The notes below the pieces were generated by a model. That model ran no database searches. It saw only the letters and a list, made by a program, of their open reading frames with translations, and was not told the DNA's origin. DNA of 64,000 nt. Source: Pseudomonas maioricensis (GTDB lineage Bacteria; Pseudomonadota; Gammaproteobacteria; Pseudomonadales; Pseudomonadaceae). Positions 47,671 through 57,112 of this stretch are shown in pieces. The DNA lies in assembly GCF_022790535.1 (NCBI RefSeq), contig NZ_LOHG01000002.1, positions 33,795 through 97,794 on the forward strand, in the 5' to 3' direction. Each line of letters begins with the position of its first letter. Position 1 is the first letter of the stretch. The position numbers and the translations under genes were made by a program.

Positions 47671-48300
47671 TCAAACCGAAGGCAGTGTCGCCTGCATTGA
47701 CGGTCTCTGGCTGACTTCAAAGTACCAGTTGGCCAGACGCGGGTAGCGGCTGCGCCATGCCAGGTCCGGCTGGCGGAAGTCTATGTACCCCAGCGCAGCG
47801 GCGACGCTCATTGAAGCTACGTCGAAAGACGAACTCAGCTCGGTAATCGCTTCCTGCTCAAAATAACCGAGTGTGCGCTCGATTTTTTCCTGCTGATTAT
47901 CGAGCCAGAGTTCCCAATGCTTCTCAGCCGGGCGCAATGCGGTTTCATAGCGAATCAACAACGCCGCGTCCAACAGCGCATCCGCCAGAGACGCCAGGGT
48001 CAAACGCCGCCAGCGGGCCGAACCTTCGCGTGGGATCAGCGGAATGCCGACGTGCTGATGATCGAGATAGTCGAGGATGACGCGGCTGTCATGGATGACG
48101 TTACCGTCCGCGAGGCGCAACGCCGGGATCTTGCCGGCAGGGTTATCGCTGTTCAACTCTGCAACCGGGGCGACAGGCGTCAGGATCGTGGTTTGCAGCG
48201 TCACCCTGTCCAGCTGTCCGGTTTCATGCAGTACAAGCAGCACCTTGCGGGCGAAAGGAGATGCCGGGTTGTAGTACAAAGTCATGGTTGGCGCGGACAT
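47671..48300 (-). CDS. Glutathione S-transferase family protein
   Basis: A 209-residue cytoplasmic protein with a thioredoxin-like N-terminal domain (TMTLYYNPASPFARKVLLVL, with Ser in place of the usual catalytic Cys/Tyr region) including the cis-Pro segment GKIPALRLADG and DSRVILDYLD, and a helical C-terminal domain. I used the internal ATG at MSAPTMTL since the longer frame has no homology. Similar bacterial GSTs conjugate or reduce electrophiles; substrate unknown. Convergent with the pqq-cluster peptidase. Confidence 0.88.
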   Translation of the reverse strand: MSAPTMTLYYNPASPFARKVLLVLHETGQLDRVTLQTTILTPVAPVAELNSDNPAGKIPALRLADGNVIHDSRVILDYLDHQHVGIPLIPREGSARWRRLTLASLADALLDAALLIRYETALRPAEKHWELWLDNQQEKIERTLGYFEQEAITELSSSFDVASMSVAAALGYIDFRQPDLAWRSRYPRLANWYFEVSQRPSMQATLPSV

Positions 48301-48445
48301 GGAGGTTCCTCGAATAAGACAGTCCGTCAGACTAGCCAGCGCTACCGACGTCCGCAATATCTGCTTTCAGGACTTGCGAACCAGCAAGCCCCTGATGCTG
48401 AGAGCCGTCGCGCCCGCTACAGCGCGCACAACGGACTGTTCGACT

Positions 48446-49459
48446 CTAGGTCTCAGGTTTCGGAGGTACTTGGGGAGCGGTTTTTTTGACGTCGCTCGCA
48501 ATCACTTTCGTCCACCACTGGGTACGTTGCTCAACTTGAACAGGAAGAGTGGGCGATAGCGCCTTGAGCGCCAAGTCAGTGTTGGTCAGCGGGAAGCTGC
48601 CCGTAATACGCAGATCAGCCACCTCAGGCGCGACGCCGAGATAACCGGCTCGATAGCGACCCAACTCAGCCACCAGATCGGAAAGCCGCGTGTCATCCAC
48701 CACCAGCATGCCGCGCGTCCATGCATCGGCCCCAGGCTTGAGCGCCAGCATCGGCCCCAGGCCATCACGGGTCATCAGCACCTGCTGACCTTCACGCAGA
48801 ATCTGCTCACGATCATCACGTTGCGCGTGAGCCGCTACCGCTGATTGCAGCACGCCCAGCAGCGTGCCCTCGTCCTCACGGCGCACGAGAAACCGGGTAC
48901 CCAGTGCACGCAGGCGACCGTCGCGGGTTTCGACGATAAAGGGGCGCGGATCCTCATGGCTTCCGGTTTCTACGAAGATCTCACCGTCCTGCAGGATTAC
49001 GCGCCGTTGTGTAGCGTCGAATCTCACATCAATTGCGCTGTGGGTGTTGAGCCTGATCACGGTGTTGTCCGCCAGACGCACCGTGCGCTGTTCGCCTGTT
49101 GCGGTGCGCTGATCGGCCAGCCAGTAATCGATCGGCATCAAACGGTTGCCCATGAACAGCACAAGGCCGCAGGCCAGCATCACACCGGCCAGCCCGCCGC
49201 CAAACTTGCGCATGCGCCGCAAGGCGCTGTCGTGCGATTGCAGCAATGCGGACCGCGCTGGCGCGGACGTCAGGGAAAACTGATGATCAAGCATGCCCAG
49301 TTGTGCCCAGGCACGAGAGTGCTCCTCACTGGCGCGCAGCCACCGGGAGTGTTCATCGCGCTCGTCCTGGCTGCTATTGCCGCAGTCCAGGCAAAGCTGC
49401 CAGGCGATAGCCGCCTCCAGCACCGTCGCTGAAACCGGTTTAGAGCTGAAAGCGCTCAT
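48446..49459 (-). CDS. FecR-family anti-sigma/sigma regulator
   Basis: A 337-residue inner-membrane signal transducer. The cytoplasmic N-terminal DUF4880-like part (EAAIAWQLCLDCGNS, DEHSRWLRASEEHSRAW) holds the sigma factor; one membrane helix (FGGGLAGVMLACGLVLFMG, about 83-103) follows, then the periplasmic FecR domain (VRLADNTVIRLNTHSAIDV, GEIFVETG). It overlaps the sigma gene in an ATGA arrangement, so the pair is translated together. It should read the N-terminal signalling domain of the TonB receptor encoded next door. Confidence 0.93.
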   Translation of the reverse strand: MSAFSSKPVSATVLEAAIAWQLCLDCGNSSQDERDEHSRWLRASEEHSRAWAQLGMLDHQFSLTSAPARSALLQSHDSALRRMRKFGGGLAGVMLACGLVLFMGNRLMPIDYWLADQRTATGEQRTVRLADNTVIRLNTHSAIDVRFDATQRRVILQDGEIFVETGSHEDPRPFIVETRDGRLRALGTRFLVRREDEGTLLGVLQSAVAAHAQRDDREQILREGQQVLMTRDGLGPMLALKPGADAWTRGMLVVDDTRLSDLVAELGRYRAGYLGVAPEVADLRITGSFPLTNTDLALKALSPTLPVQVEQRTQWWTKVIASDVKKTAPQVPPKPET

Positions 49460-49974
49460 AGCGGTTCGCCGTATAACGCCACGTAGCATTGCCGCATGCC
49501 TTGCGCCAGATACTGCCGTACGCGTGAAGGAGAAACGCCCAGCCGTTCGGCAATTTCACCGTGGCTCAAACCTTCGAGGCGGTTATAGAGAAATGCAGCA
49601 CGCGCCTTGCTCGAGAGTTTGCCCAACATGCGGTCAATGGTTTTCAGGTCTTCGAGGATCAACAGTTGCTCTTCCAGAGAGGGTTGCTCAGCTTCCGGGA
49701 TCAGCATCAGCTCGCTCAGGTACGCCTGTTCAAGCGCCGCCCGACGGAAGTAATCGAACAACAGCCCTTTAGCGATCGCCGCCAGGAAGGCCCGCGGCTC
49801 GCGCGGATAATCGAGCTGCTCACGTTTGAGCAACCGCACAAACGTGTCCTGGCTCAAGTCCTCAGCCCGTTGCGGGCAGGCGACATTACGCCGTAACCAG
49901 GCGACCAGCCAACTGCGGTGGTCGCGATAGAGGGCGCCAATGAGCTCGCTCTGAGGGCTTGGGGCTGACGACAC
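49456..49974 (-). CDS. FecI-like ECF sigma factor (iron starvation type)
   Basis: A 172-residue extracytoplasmic-function sigma factor with region 2 (YRDHRSWLVAWLRRNVACPQ, EDLSQDTFVRLLKRE, PRAFLAAIAKGLLFDYFRRA) and region 4 (LEGLSHGEIAERLGVSPSRV). The sequence is of the FecI/PupI class that drives TonB receptor genes. A candidate Fur site lies about 30 bases upstream, so it should be made when iron is low. Confidence 0.94.
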   Translation of the reverse strand: MSSAPSPQSELIGALYRDHRSWLVAWLRRNVACPQRAEDLSQDTFVRLLKREQLDYPREPRAFLAAIAKGLLFDYFRRAALEQAYLSELMLIPEAEQPSLEEQLLILEDLKTIDRMLGKLSSKARAAFLYNRLEGLSHGEIAERLGVSPSRVRQYLAQGMRQCYVALYGEPL

Positions 49975-50001
49975 GAAACGAACCTCGAATAAGGTGCATT
50001 A

Positions 50002-50020
50002 AATAACGAGAACTATTCGC
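50002..50020 (-). promoter_or_regulatory. Candidate Fur box upstream of the FecI-like sigma gene
   Basis: The 19 bases AATAACGAGAACTATTCGC match the consensus Fur box GATAATGATAATCATTATC at 12 positions by eye. It lies about 28 bases before the sigma ATG, where the iron-loaded repressor would block transcription. Confidence 0.5.
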
Positions 50021-50184
50021 GATTGTCTCAGAGCTGACGGGTAGTGGCAAATGGCACCCGTCGGAAGGGGATTTATAACGTTTGACGCATGCAGCCTGGG
50101 AGGCAGGAATTTGGGATCGACCTCGCCCCGCAGGAGCTACCCCGCCGTCCATGGCACCGCACTGTCTCGCGGCACACACTGGAC

Positions 50185-50258
50185 CTGTAGGAGCTGCCGA
50201 AGGCTGCGATCGCAGTGTGTCAGGCTAAATGCTTCGCAGCCTTCGGCAGCTTCTACAG
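50185..50258. repeat. REPIN-type inverted repeat, family A (copy 6)
   Basis: Arms starting CTGTAGGAGCTGCCGAAGGC and the reverse complement (one mismatch, TTCTACAG), just after the receptor stop on the minus strand. Confidence 0.9.
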
Positions 50259-50300
50259 ACAATGCATTCAATCCTGCATGAGCTCAGGTTTAGAGCAGGG

Positions 50301-52727
50301 TCAGAACTCCAGCTGCGCCGAGAACGCGACGGTGCGCGGGTCGCCCAGGTAGCTGCTGTTGAGCCAGTACTCTTTATTGGTCAGGTTGCTGACGTTCATG
50401 CGCAAGGTCAGATCATTTTCAGACAGGCGCATCCGGTAGCGGGCCCCCGCATCGAACGTCGTGAAGGAAGGCAACTGGTAGTCGTTGTTTACATCGGTGT
50501 ACTGCTTGCCGGTGTAGAACGCGCCGCCCGTAAGCGCCAGCCCTGGCAGACCATTGATGTCGTACTCGGCATAGACCTTGGCCAACTGCTTGGCAACGTT
50601 GGTCGGCGCATTGCCTTCATTCGCCGCAATCTCGGTCTTTTTGACCTGTGGATCAAGGAAGGTCATGCCCCCGACCACGGTCAACTCCGGTATCACCTTA
50701 CCGGTGACGCTGAACTCCACGCCGTTGTTTTCCTGCTGCCCATCAACCACGTAAACGTTGGCACCGTTGGTATAGGCGTTAGGCTTTTTGATATTGAAGA
50801 AAGCCAGTGTGAGCAGCGTCTCGCCAACCGTTGCCTTCGCGCCGATTTCATACTGTTCGCTGATTTCCGGTGCAAAAGCCTGACCGGCGTTGATCGTGCT
50901 CGAAGGCGCAACACCGCCCGACTGGAGGCCTTCGATGTAGGTGGCGTAGGTTGTCAGCCAGGGCAGTGGCTTGTAGATCAGGGAGATGTTGGGCGAAGTC
51001 TTGCTTTCGTTGTACTTGGTTTCTGTTTCCGGTGTACCAAACGCTTTCGCGTATACAAACTCGTTGGCGTAAGTCTTGATTTGCGTATTAGTGACGCCAA
51101 GAATCGTCGACCACTGCTCGTTGAAGGTGATCACATCACCGATCAGAAAGTTATTGGTCTCTGATGTATTCGCCAGGCGCTGATCGCCATGGCCGATGGA
51201 GTAGCCCGGCTTGTCGACTTGTGGAGTCTGGCTGAGCGGTATGGTGCCAACCGGCGATTGGTACTGCGGCCCCGGGAACGGAATATGGTCTTCATACTGG
51301 CGTTGGCGCGAGGTGTTGCCCTGATAGCCCATGGTCATCTTGTGCCCGATGGGGCCGGTATCGAACGCAGCATCAAGGAACAAATAGCCGGACTTCTCCT
51401 CGGTCTCGATAGGCGCGAACGCATAAAGATTCTGCGCGTAAACGCCGGGCCCGGTGACAGTCGGGCCTGTGTAGGTGTTTTCCGTCGTGTATTGCTGGGC
51501 CGAGAATGCAGTGCGCAGGGTAAACACATCGTTCAGGCGCCACTTGGCTCGCACACCGGCCTTATCGGTTTCGTCATCGGCGAAGCTCCACTTCTGGCTG
51601 TACAACTTATCGTTGCCCAGAGATGACGCGCTTGGCCGCCAGGCCTCGTTATTGAAGTACCAGTAGCTGGTGGTGCCACGCATCTCGGACTTCTTGTGCG
51701 ATGCGTCGAATTGAACCAGCAAGTCATCACTGACGTTCCAGTCCAGCGCCAGGCTGATCATTTCACGTCGACGCTTCTGCATGTCAACCGCGGTTTCGCC
51801 GTCCTGAGTCAGGATGTTTACCCGGTAAGCCAACTTGCCTTCGGGGTCGATGGGTCCGCCAAAGTCGCCGTGCAGGTAATAGTTTTCGCCACCCGCATTG
51901 CCCAGCGTCACGCTGTTATAGCGCTCATAAGTCGGACGCTTGAGCACATAGTTAACCAGACCACCAGGCGAAGCCGGGCCATACAGGAAGCCGGTCAGGC
52001 CGGTAATGATTTCGAGTTGCTCATTCTCTTCGATGTAGTTGCCGCCGTCGGCACCGGTGGTAAAGCGCAAGCCATCGTTAGCGATGTTGAGATTACCCGC
52101 AGCGCTGAACCCACGCATGTTGACCGCGCTGGCGTATCCGGCATTGCGCGGTGAATAGAGCTGGGTGAACGGGTTATGTTTGAACACATCATCGAGAGAC
52201 GTGGCCATCGTATTTTTCAACATCGCCTGAGAGGTGACACTCATCGAGTAAGGCGTGTCTTGAAGCCTCATCCCGCCCAGTGCACCGACGCTGGTGACAT
52301 TCTCGCTGACATAGCCAGCGGCCTCGGAACCGGAAACCGCTGCACCCGCAGCATTGATGTTTACATCCGGCAACGCCAGCGTGCCTTCCTGCGCCGCCTC
52401 CAGATAATAGCCACCGTTGCCATTCTGCTGCACTTGCAGACCCGTGCCACTCAGCGCCTGACGCATTGCGCTACCGGCATCCAGATCACCTTTGACGGGC
52501 GCCGAAGTCTTGCCTGAAACCAGAGACGGATCGACGCTCAGCGCCAGCCCGGCCTGACTGGCAATAGCGTTGAGGGTGCTGGCTAACGGGGCCGCTGGCA
52601 AATCATAGGCGTGAATGGCGGAACTCTGTTCCGCCGCAATCAACTGTGCACTGGCTATCGAAGAACCAAAAGCGATAGCCATGGCCAACAAAATGGGGCG
52701 TAGAAGCGTATCTAGCGGGAGGGACAT
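50301..52727 (-). CDS. TonB-dependent siderophore receptor with N-terminal signalling domain
   Basis: An ~808-residue outer-membrane receptor. After the signal peptide there is a STN signalling domain (about 45-125; YDLPAAPLASTLNAIASQAG), which contacts the FecR-like protein. A plug domain follows (DTPYSMSVTSQAMLKNT, NMRGFSAAG, EITITGLTGFLYGP-like ITGLTGFLYGPASPGGLV), then the 22-strand barrel ending in a C-terminal Phe (SAQLEF). It resembles ferric-hydroxamate/FpvA-type receptors; the actual siderophore is not determinable. The start could be 13 codons further upstream. It is upstream of the sigma/FecR pair and on the same strand, separated by 326 bases. Confidence 0.92.
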   Translation of the reverse strand: MSLPLDTLLRPILLAMAIAFGSSIASAQLIAAEQSSAIHAYDLPAAPLASTLNAIASQAGLALSVDPSLVSGKTSAPVKGDLDAGSAMRQALSGTGLQVQQNGNGGYYLEAAQEGTLALPDVNINAAGAAVSGSEAAGYVSENVTSVGALGGMRLQDTPYSMSVTSQAMLKNTMATSLDDVFKHNPFTQLYSPRNAGYASAVNMRGFSAAGNLNIANDGLRFTTGADGGNYIEENEQLEIITGLTGFLYGPASPGGLVNYVLKRPTYERYNSVTLGNAGGENYYLHGDFGGPIDPEGKLAYRVNILTQDGETAVDMQKRRREMISLALDWNVSDDLLVQFDASHKKSEMRGTTSYWYFNNEAWRPSASSLGNDKLYSQKWSFADDETDKAGVRAKWRLNDVFTLRTAFSAQQYTTENTYTGPTVTGPGVYAQNLYAFAPIETEEKSGYLFLDAAFDTGPIGHKMTMGYQGNTSRQRQYEDHIPFPGPQYQSPVGTIPLSQTPQVDKPGYSIGHGDQRLANTSETNNFLIGDVITFNEQWSTILGVTNTQIKTYANEFVYAKAFGTPETETKYNESKTSPNISLIYKPLPWLTTYATYIEGLQSGGVAPSSTINAGQAFAPEISEQYEIGAKATVGETLLTLAFFNIKKPNAYTNGANVYVVDGQQENNGVEFSVTGKVIPELTVVGGMTFLDPQVKKTEIAANEGNAPTNVAKQLAKVYAEYDINGLPGLALTGGAFYTGKQYTDVNNDYQLPSFTTFDAGARYRMRLSENDLTLRMNVSNLTNKEYWLNSSYLGDPRTVAFSAQLEF

Positions 52728-52871
52728 GGCGGCTACTCGTGAATGGAAGCAATTCTCAGTAACCATGTGCCGAATGAAAAGTGGAAAGTGACAGGGGGCG
52801 CTGAAAATAAATTCGAAGAGATGCCATGCCGCGACAGAGCGCTGTCGCCTGGCAACAACGGTTTTGTGAGT

Positions 52872-52943
52872 TCACCGAGGTTACGAGGCCAGCGATAGCG
52901 GAGTGTCAGACAAACCGTGATCGCTGGCCTCGTAACTCGGTGA
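52872..52943. repeat. Inverted repeat between the receptor and etfB
   Basis: TCACCGAGGTTACGAGGCCA... at 52872-52896 and its near-perfect reverse complement at 52920-52943 (about 24 bases each, 23-base centre). The arms do not match the REP families A-C. It sits between the receptor's upstream side and the etfB stop and may be the terminator-like end of the dgc operon or another mobile palindrome. Confidence 0.8.
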
Positions 52944-52978
52944 GCGCCTACAAGATAGGGGTCAACTTGCGGAAGGGT

Positions 52979-53800
52979 TTACCGCACCACGCCTTCTTCG
53001 ATCAGTAACTTGAGGATCGCCTCCGCGCCTGCCTCGGGCGTGCCACCCTTGAGCACTTGCCCACCGCCACCGCTGGCTTTGGCTGTTGCAGCTTTCATGC
53101 GGTCTGCGCCGCTTTTGGCTTTGATGACTTTCAAGCGTTTGGGCCGGGGTTTGGCCGGTTGCAGGGCCGAGCCGCCGAGCAGCTCATCATTGATGATTTC
53201 CACCTGTTCGGCTGCTAGCGTGCCGCGCTGTCCGGGGCCGTAGGCGCTTTGCCGGGGCTTGGGCGCGGCGTTATCCACAGTCGCCATAAAAGGCAGGCGC
53301 ACCTTCAACCGCCGCCGCTGGCCACGGGGTAATGCCTGCAAAACAAGGGCAGAGCCGTTATCCAGCGACTCCACCTCAGCCAACCCCACGACCAACGGCC
53401 AGCCAAGGTTTTCCGCGAGCAGGAACGGCAACATGCCCGAGCCTTCGCCGGTTTCTGCCTGGCTTCCGGTGAGCACCACTTGTACCCCCGACTCACGGAT
53501 GTAATCCGTCAAGGCAGGCAATGCATCGGCGTTTTCCGGCTGCTCCAGCACATGCAGCTCGTCCAGCCCCATCCCCAGATAAGCCCGCAATGCAGGCTCT
53601 TCGGCATTTCCTGCATGCAGCACATGCAAGTTATCCCCAGCCAGTTGCAAGCCCAACTCAACGGCGCGAGCATCCTGTTCGGCGCGACGTGAACGCCCCG
53701 ACGTAGGGTGCGCGCCGATGGATACCAGGCTGATGACGTGCAGCGCAGCGTTATCCACAGAGGAAGCAGTTGGCTTAGGCCGCATCTTGTTTTGCTCCAT
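52979..53800 (-). CDS. Electron-transfer flavoprotein subunit beta (dgc operon)
   Basis: A 273-residue EtfB-like protein (conserved core ISLVSIGAHPTSG, EQDARAVELGLQLAG, VLTGSQAETGEGSGMLPFLL, LVVGLAEVES). With EtfA it forms a flavin carrier that should accept electrons from DgcA-type demethylases. It is the last gene of the dimethylglycine operon, overlapping etfA by 26 bases. The C-terminal region is longer and more Lys/Ala rich than housekeeping EtfB, so this pair is a dedicated one; the housekeeping etfBA would be elsewhere. Confidence 0.9.
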   Translation of the reverse strand: MEQNKMRPKPTASSVDNAALHVISLVSIGAHPTSGRSRRAEQDARAVELGLQLAGDNLHVLHAGNAEEPALRAYLGMGLDELHVLEQPENADALPALTDYIRESGVQVVLTGSQAETGEGSGMLPFLLAENLGWPLVVGLAEVESLDNGSALVLQALPRGQRRRLKVRLPFMATVDNAAPKPRQSAYGPGQRGTLAAEQVEIINDELLGGSALQPAKPRPKRLKVIKAKSGADRMKAATAKASGGGGQVLKGGTPEAGAEAILKLLIEEGVVR

Positions 53801-54995
53801 TGCGATGGATTTCCACGGCTTCGATCAGCGCCTTGAGGATTGCAGCGCTGTCGCCGATCACAGAAAGATCGGCGCGCTTGATCATGTCGCAACCTGGGTC
53901 CAGATTGATCGCCACCACCTTGTCGCAGGCGCCAATGCCTTGCAGATGCTGGATTGCACCCGAAATACCCACCGCTACATAAACCCGCGCCGTGACCCAG
54001 GTGCCGCTGGCCCCGACCTGACGATCGCGAGCCATGAAGCCATCATCCACCGCAACACGGGAGGCGCCTTCAGTGGCACCCAGCGCCGCAGCGGTTTGAT
54101 GGAACAAATCCCAGTCCTTGACGCCGTTGCCCCCCGAAAAGATGAACTCCGCTTCCGCCATCGGAATCATGGACGGGTCGACGGCGACAGCGCCCAGGTC
54201 TTCAATCCGGGGCAGGCTGCGCGCGACGCTTGTGGATAACTCAACCGGCAGCGCTTCATGACGGGTTTCACTGACCGGTTCAGCGCATTCCACAGCGGCC
54301 AAAATCAAGCGTGCCAAAGGCCTCACCAGATCCTGCTGCCCAGCTCCTGCCCGGCCTATGCATTGCTCATCGTTAACCTGCCAGACACGCGTGGCGGGGC
54401 GCTCGCCCAGGCTAGCGGCAAACCGGCGACCCAACTCACCACCACCGCTGCGGCTATCCGGTAATAACCAGTGTCTAGGGTTGAACTGGTTATCCACAGC
54501 TCGCAGGCCCTGAACACGTTGCTCCGGTGAATAACCGCTGAATTCGTTACCTTCGAGTGTCAGCAGGCGATCAACGCCTGCCGTCGCAAAAGCGCTCTCT
54601 TTGTGCTCGCCAAATACCACGGCGAGTACCGCGCCGTTCTGGCCAGCGAGCTGATGAGCAAGGCCCAGAAGGTCTCGGTCGTGACTGCTCAAACGCCCGC
54701 CCACCATGTCTGGCACTACAGCGATATAGAAAGCCGGTTCTGGCACTTGATGCAGCGGCAACTGCACTTCGGCTGCTGCTGAACGTTTCACCGCCCCGCC
54801 TTGCTGAGCACCGCTGCGGTCAATTCTCTTGAGCCCGTTAGGACCGATGAAACCGATGCCGTGCACGTTTTTGCGCATCACGCCATTTGGCCCCATCCAG
54901 CTGGTTTGCGCTGGCTGCATCGCGGCATGCAGTGGGTGCAAGCGGTTGCGGGCAATCCACTCGGCACGCGGATCGCGGCGAATAATGTCGCTCAT
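53775..54995 (-). CDS. Electron-transfer flavoprotein subunit alpha (dgc operon)
   Basis: A 406-residue EtfA with the FAD-binding C-terminal domain (EFIFSGGNGVKDWDLFHQTA, GASGTWVTARVYVAVGISGA, HLQGIGACDKVVAINLD), the typical EtfA signature. An extended N-terminal part (RRDPRAEWIARNRLHPLHAA, about 100 residues) precedes the usual start. Overlaps dgcB by one base upstream and etfB by 26 bases downstream. With EtfB it would pass electrons to the DgcB membrane protein. Confidence 0.92.
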   Translation of the reverse strand: MSDIIRRDPRAEWIARNRLHPLHAAMQPAQTSWMGPNGVMRKNVHGIGFIGPNGLKRIDRSGAQQGGAVKRSAAAEVQLPLHQVPEPAFYIAVVPDMVGGRLSSHDRDLLGLAHQLAGQNGAVLAVVFGEHKESAFATAGVDRLLTLEGNEFSGYSPEQRVQGLRAVDNQFNPRHWLLPDSRSGGGELGRRFAASLGERPATRVWQVNDEQCIGRAGAGQQDLVRPLARLILAAVECAEPVSETRHEALPVELSTSVARSLPRIEDLGAVAVDPSMIPMAEAEFIFSGGNGVKDWDLFHQTAAALGATEGASRVAVDDGFMARDRQVGASGTWVTARVYVAVGISGAIQHLQGIGACDKVVAINLDPGCDMIKRADLSVIGDSAAILKALIEAVEIHRNGAKQDAA

Positions 54996-56941
54996 CAGTG
55001 CACCTCCGCAGGTTCACGTTTTACTGGCGCAGATTTGCTGGGGATAACTTCTTCCTGCAACGCGTCGGCGACCAATTCGACGATGTCTTTGATCAGAGGT
55101 CGCGGCTCGACCACACCTTCGAGCATCGCGGTGCATTGCGGGCAGCCGACCGCCACCAGCTCCGCACCGGTTTCGCGGATGTCTTCCATGCGCATATCGG
55201 GGATACGTTGCTTGCCGGGAATATCAGTGATCGGCGCACCGCCGCCGCCACCGCAGCAACGGGAGCGGAAACCGGAGCGCTGCATTTCCTTGACCTCGAT
55301 GCCCAGCGCACGCAACACCTCACGCGGGGCTTCGTATTCACCGTTGTAGCGGCCCAGATAACACGGGTCGTGATACGTCACGCTGGAGCCCTTGTGCTGG
55401 CCCAGATTCAGCGCGCCGCCTTGAATCAATTCAGCCATGTAGGTGCTGTGGTGTTGCACGAGGTAGTTGCCCTCGAACGCGCCGTACTCGTTTTTCAGCA
55501 CATGGAAACTGTGCGGATCGCAGGTGACGATGCGTTTGAAGCTGTATTTGTTAAGGGTCTGAATGTTGCGTCTGGCGAGCATCTGGAAAGTCGCTTCGTC
55601 ACCTAAACGCCGCGCTACGTCGCCACTGTCCCGCTCTTCAAGACCGAGCACTGCGAAGTCGACTTTGGCCGCTTTCAAGACTTTGACGAAGGCGCGCAAA
55701 GTGCGTTGGTTACGCATATCGAAAGCGCCATCGCCCACCCAGAACAGCACATCGACCGTTTGCTTGTCGGCCAGCACATTCAGGTTCAAATCCGCCGCCC
55801 AGTTCATCCGTCCGCCCGGTGCGAACCCACCCGGGTTGTCAGTGGCGATCAGGTTTTCCAGCACTTCAGCGCCTTTGTTGGGTGTAGCGCCCTTCTCGAG
55901 TGTCAGGTGACGGCGCATATCGACGATGGCGTCCACGTGCTCGATCATCATCGGGCACTCCTCAACGCATGCCCGACAGGTGGTGCAGGACCACAGGGTT
56001 TCAGCGTCTACCAGGCCGTTGACGATGGGTTGATGGGGGTTACCGCTGTGCTCGCCGATGGCTTTGCCGGGATAAGGGCTGCCGGCGAATTTGGCGTCGG
56101 TGCCGCCGGCCAGTCCGACAACCATGTCCTGAATCAGCTTTTTCGGGTTCAGTGGCTGACCGGCTGCGAATGCCGGACATGCCGCTTCGCACTTGCCGCA
56201 CTGCACGCAGGCGTCGAAACCCAGCAGTTGGTTCCAGGTGAAATCCTTGGGTTTTTCTACGCCGAGCGGTGCAGTTTTGTCATTGAGGTCGAGCGGCTTG
56301 AGGCCGGTTGAACGACCACCGCCGAAGCGTTCGGCGCGACGGTGCCAGGCCAGGTGCAATGCACCGGCAAAGGCGTGCTTCATCGGGCCGCCCCACGTCA
56401 TGCCGAAGAACATTTCCGACACGCCCCACAGGCATCCCAGGCCCAGCAGCGCGACCAATACCCAGCCGCCAAAGTCCTGCGGCAGAATCCCCGCGACCGG
56501 CAGCGTGACCAGAAAGAAGCTGACGGAAAACGCCATGAGGCTTTTTGGCAGGCGCATCCACGGGCCTTTCGACAGCCGAGCCGGTGGGTTAAGGCGGCGC
56601 AGGAACATGAAGATCGCGCCGACAAACATTAAGGTCGACGCCAGCAGCAGGGCATAACCGAGGATGCGGCTGTGCAGGCCAAAACCATGCACCACAATCG
56701 CCAGCAATGCCGACAGCACAAAGCCCAACGCCGTTGCGACGTGAGTATTGGCGATGTATTTGTCCCGGGCCACGACATGGTGCAGATCGACCATATAGCG
56801 CTTGGGCATGGCCAACAGCCCGCCGAGCAGGTCGACGTTAGAGGCTCGGCCATTGCGCCACATATTCACCCGCCGCACAGCCCCAAGGACAGCAAGGCCC
56901 AGAGCAGCGAACAGCAGGATCGGAAGCAGTGTGTTCAGCAT
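54995..56941 (-). CDS. dgcB: DgcB, membrane-bound iron-sulfur oxidoreductase of dimethylglycine catabolism
   Basis: A 648-residue protein with an N-terminal region of about five to six membrane helices (LPILLFAALGLAVLGAV, FVLSALLAIVVHGFGLHS, ALLLASTLMFVGAIFMFLRR, VSFFLVTLPVAGILP). A ferredoxin-like domain follows with two [4Fe-4S] motifs (CVQCGKCEAACPAF; CTTCRACVEECPMM), then two CCG-type domains (HDPCYLGRYNG...CCGGGGG; GCPQCTAMLEG). The layout fits an ETF:quinone-type reductase. In P. aeruginosa dgcB is needed for growth on dimethylglycine. It is co-transcribed with dgcA and etfAB; a REPIN pair lies in the dgcA-dgcB gap. Confidence 0.9.
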   Translation of the reverse strand: MLNTLLPILLFAALGLAVLGAVRRVNMWRNGRASNVDLLGGLLAMPKRYMVDLHHVVARDKYIANTHVATALGFVLSALLAIVVHGFGLHSRILGYALLLASTLMFVGAIFMFLRRLNPPARLSKGPWMRLPKSLMAFSVSFFLVTLPVAGILPQDFGGWVLVALLGLGCLWGVSEMFFGMTWGGPMKHAFAGALHLAWHRRAERFGGGRSTGLKPLDLNDKTAPLGVEKPKDFTWNQLLGFDACVQCGKCEAACPAFAAGQPLNPKKLIQDMVVGLAGGTDAKFAGSPYPGKAIGEHSGNPHQPIVNGLVDAETLWSCTTCRACVEECPMMIEHVDAIVDMRRHLTLEKGATPNKGAEVLENLIATDNPGGFAPGGRMNWAADLNLNVLADKQTVDVLFWVGDGAFDMRNQRTLRAFVKVLKAAKVDFAVLGLEERDSGDVARRLGDEATFQMLARRNIQTLNKYSFKRIVTCDPHSFHVLKNEYGAFEGNYLVQHHSTYMAELIQGGALNLGQHKGSSVTYHDPCYLGRYNGEYEAPREVLRALGIEVKEMQRSGFRSRCCGGGGGAPITDIPGKQRIPDMRMEDIRETGAELVAVGCPQCTAMLEGVVEPRPLIKDIVELVADALQEEVIPSKSAPVKREPAEVH

Positions 56942-56983
56942 GTGAAGCTCCTACGGCGCTCGGTCCGACAGAGGTCATCGGTC

Positions 56984-57098
56984 TCCTGTAGGAGTGAGCT
57001 TGCTCGCGATCCAGTGCGCAGCGCTGGCAATGGATTCAAATTCAAACCCGACTGAAGGCCGTTCCGGCCTTATCGCGAGCAAGCTCACTCCTACAGGA
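56984..57098. repeat. REPIN, family B (between dgcB and dgcA)
   Basis: 27-base perfect arms (starting TCCTGTAGGAGTGAGCTTGC at 56984 and ending at 57098) with a 61-base centre. The centre is close to the reverse complement of that in the copy at 62040-62149, so the two are the same full-length element in opposite orientation. Confidence 0.93.
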
Positions 57099-57112
57099 GG
57101 ATTCGGTGTTTC

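Larger units (their letters stand above)
49975..50300. other. Gap between the TonB receptor and its sigma factor
   Basis: 326 bases without a gene. It holds a candidate Fur box (50002-50020) and a family A REPIN (50185-50258). The rest, including a GC-rich stretch around 50100-50160, shows nothing recognisable. Confidence 0.6.
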
